In this document: one piece after another, positions 22,833 through 23,004 of the stretch
Layout of the letters: each line of letters opens with the position of its first letter
Position numbering within the stretch: the stretch's first letter is position 1
DNA from: Lachnospiraceae bacterium
GTDB lineage: Bacteria > Bacillota > Clostridia > Lachnospirales > Lachnospiraceae
NCBI GenBank assembly: GCA_900766925.1
Contig: CAAFXG010000627.1
Location: 1 to 23,004, forward strand
Direction: 5' to 3'
DNA: 23,004 nt
Program-made: the position numbers and the translations under genes
The notes under the pieces: generated by a model
The model's database searches: none
Told to the model about the DNA's origin: nothing
Seen by the model: the letters and a program-made list of their open reading frames with translations, nothing else

Positions 22833-22844
22833 GAACATTTGTTC
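22833..22844. promoter_or_regulatory. Perfect LexA-like (SOS) box abutting the -35
   Basis: GAACATTTGTTC fits the GAAC-N4-GTTC core of Gram-positive LexA/DinR sites exactly, and the dyad extends to AAGAAC/GTTCTT. It directly abuts the -35 at 22827-22832. Confidence 0.75.
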
Positions 22845-22904
22845 TTTTATAGTCAAAAACGAAAATCACATTCAGATAGGCTATGCATACATCAAAGACA
22901 CTGC

Positions 22905-22949
22905 CAAAAAGAAAAGACAGACAGAGACATGCGTCAAAGTCCGTCTTTT
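22905..22949 (-). terminator. Terminator for a minus-strand gene beyond the right edge
   Basis: Arms 22912-22922 and 22939-22949 pair over 11 bp on the minus-strand RNA if one G-U wobble is allowed (AAAAGACGGAC with GTCTGTCTTTT). They are followed by CTTTTTGG. On the plus strand the wobble becomes an A-C mismatch, so the minus strand is favoured. Confidence 0.6.
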
Positions 22950-22965
22950 CCATATTATTAATTGA

Positions 22966-23004
22966 TTATCTTTCAATAACTACAACAAAGCTAATATCAT
23001 AAAA
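22966..23004 (-). CDS. Possible C-terminal tail of a gene entering from the right edge
   Basis: Twelve codons, FYDISFVVVIER, then TAA (22968-22966) precede the terminator at 22912-22949. The other two minus-strand frames close at once. The arrangement of frame end followed by terminator suggests a real gene end, but the fragment is too short to identify. Confidence 0.3.
   Translation of the reverse strand, partial: FYDISFVVVIER

Noticed and set aside
1..23004. CRISPR arrays, tRNA or rRNA genes, riboswitches, complete insertion sequences
   Set aside because: Scanned by eye on both strands: no regularly spaced repeats, no cloverleaf with a conserved T-loop, and no transposase motif could be supported.

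Overview
The window looks like chromosomal DNA of a low-GC Gram-positive anaerobe, most likely a Lachnospiraceae (Clostridia) gut bacterium. This rests on base composition, strong AGGAGG ribosome-binding sites, frequent GTG/TTG starts, and the families present (a TIGR03915/TIGR03916-type DNA-repair pair, a MerR-TipAS regulator, a KilA-N protein, a cytoplasmic GH27). Species assignment is not possible from the sequence alone. Every intact gene I can support lies on the minus strand.

Layout, left to right: (1) 1-400: the first 20 codons of a small helix-turn-helix protein running off the left edge, its promoter, and the terminator of the next gene. (2) 398-1663: undecaprenyl-diphosphatase UppP (TTG start) and a small cupin protein. 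(3) 1743-4752: an apparent three-gene DNA-damage operon, read leftward: radical-SAM DNA-repair protein, its DUF4130 partner, and the tRNA methyltransferase TrmO. Its promoter (TTGCAA-17-TATAAT) has one LexA-like box in the spacer and a second just upstream. The best start codon lies where transcription should begin, so the mRNA may be leaderless. (4) 4815-9164: two-component sensor kinase and response regulator preceded by a large FtsX-type ABC permease. No partner ATPase is present and the permease lacks its usual C-terminal tail. (5) 9280-9463: a 184-bp element with perfect 47-bp inverted arms. (6) 9506-13151: two overlapping ABC exporter half-transporters, probably a heterodimer. (7) 13236-14877: an ABC-2 type permease and ATPase pair. 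(8) 15282-16547: an intracellular GH27 alpha-galactosidase-like enzyme.

(9) 16700-18900 is a stretch of gene wreckage: an AraC-type regulator with an internal deletion, a nonsense codon and a frameshift; an N-terminal scrap of a GH43 glycosidase fused to an antisense scrap of a hexapeptide acetyltransferase; and a 5'-truncated alpha/beta hydrolase. GH27 and these pieces suggest a plant-polysaccharide locus of which mainly GH27 survives. (10) 19190-20785: a secreted protein with three tandem PPC-like domains and a C-terminal Fn3 domain. (11) 20882-21721: a MerR-TipAS regulator with its characteristic 19-bp-spacer promoter. (12) 21886-22850: a uracil-DNA-glycosylase-like gene lacking a convincing 5' end, behind a KilA-N gene broken by a stop codon. 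The KilA-N promoter is flanked by two LexA-like boxes, one of them a perfect GAAC-N4-GTTC dyad. (13) A terminator and a possible C-terminal tail of another minus-strand gene close the window.

Two themes stand out. One is SOS-type control of DNA-repair genes at two places about 18 kb apart, with near-identical boxes (core AACATTTGTT). The other is extensive local gene decay in the right third. I found no CRISPR array, tRNA, rRNA or complete mobile element.
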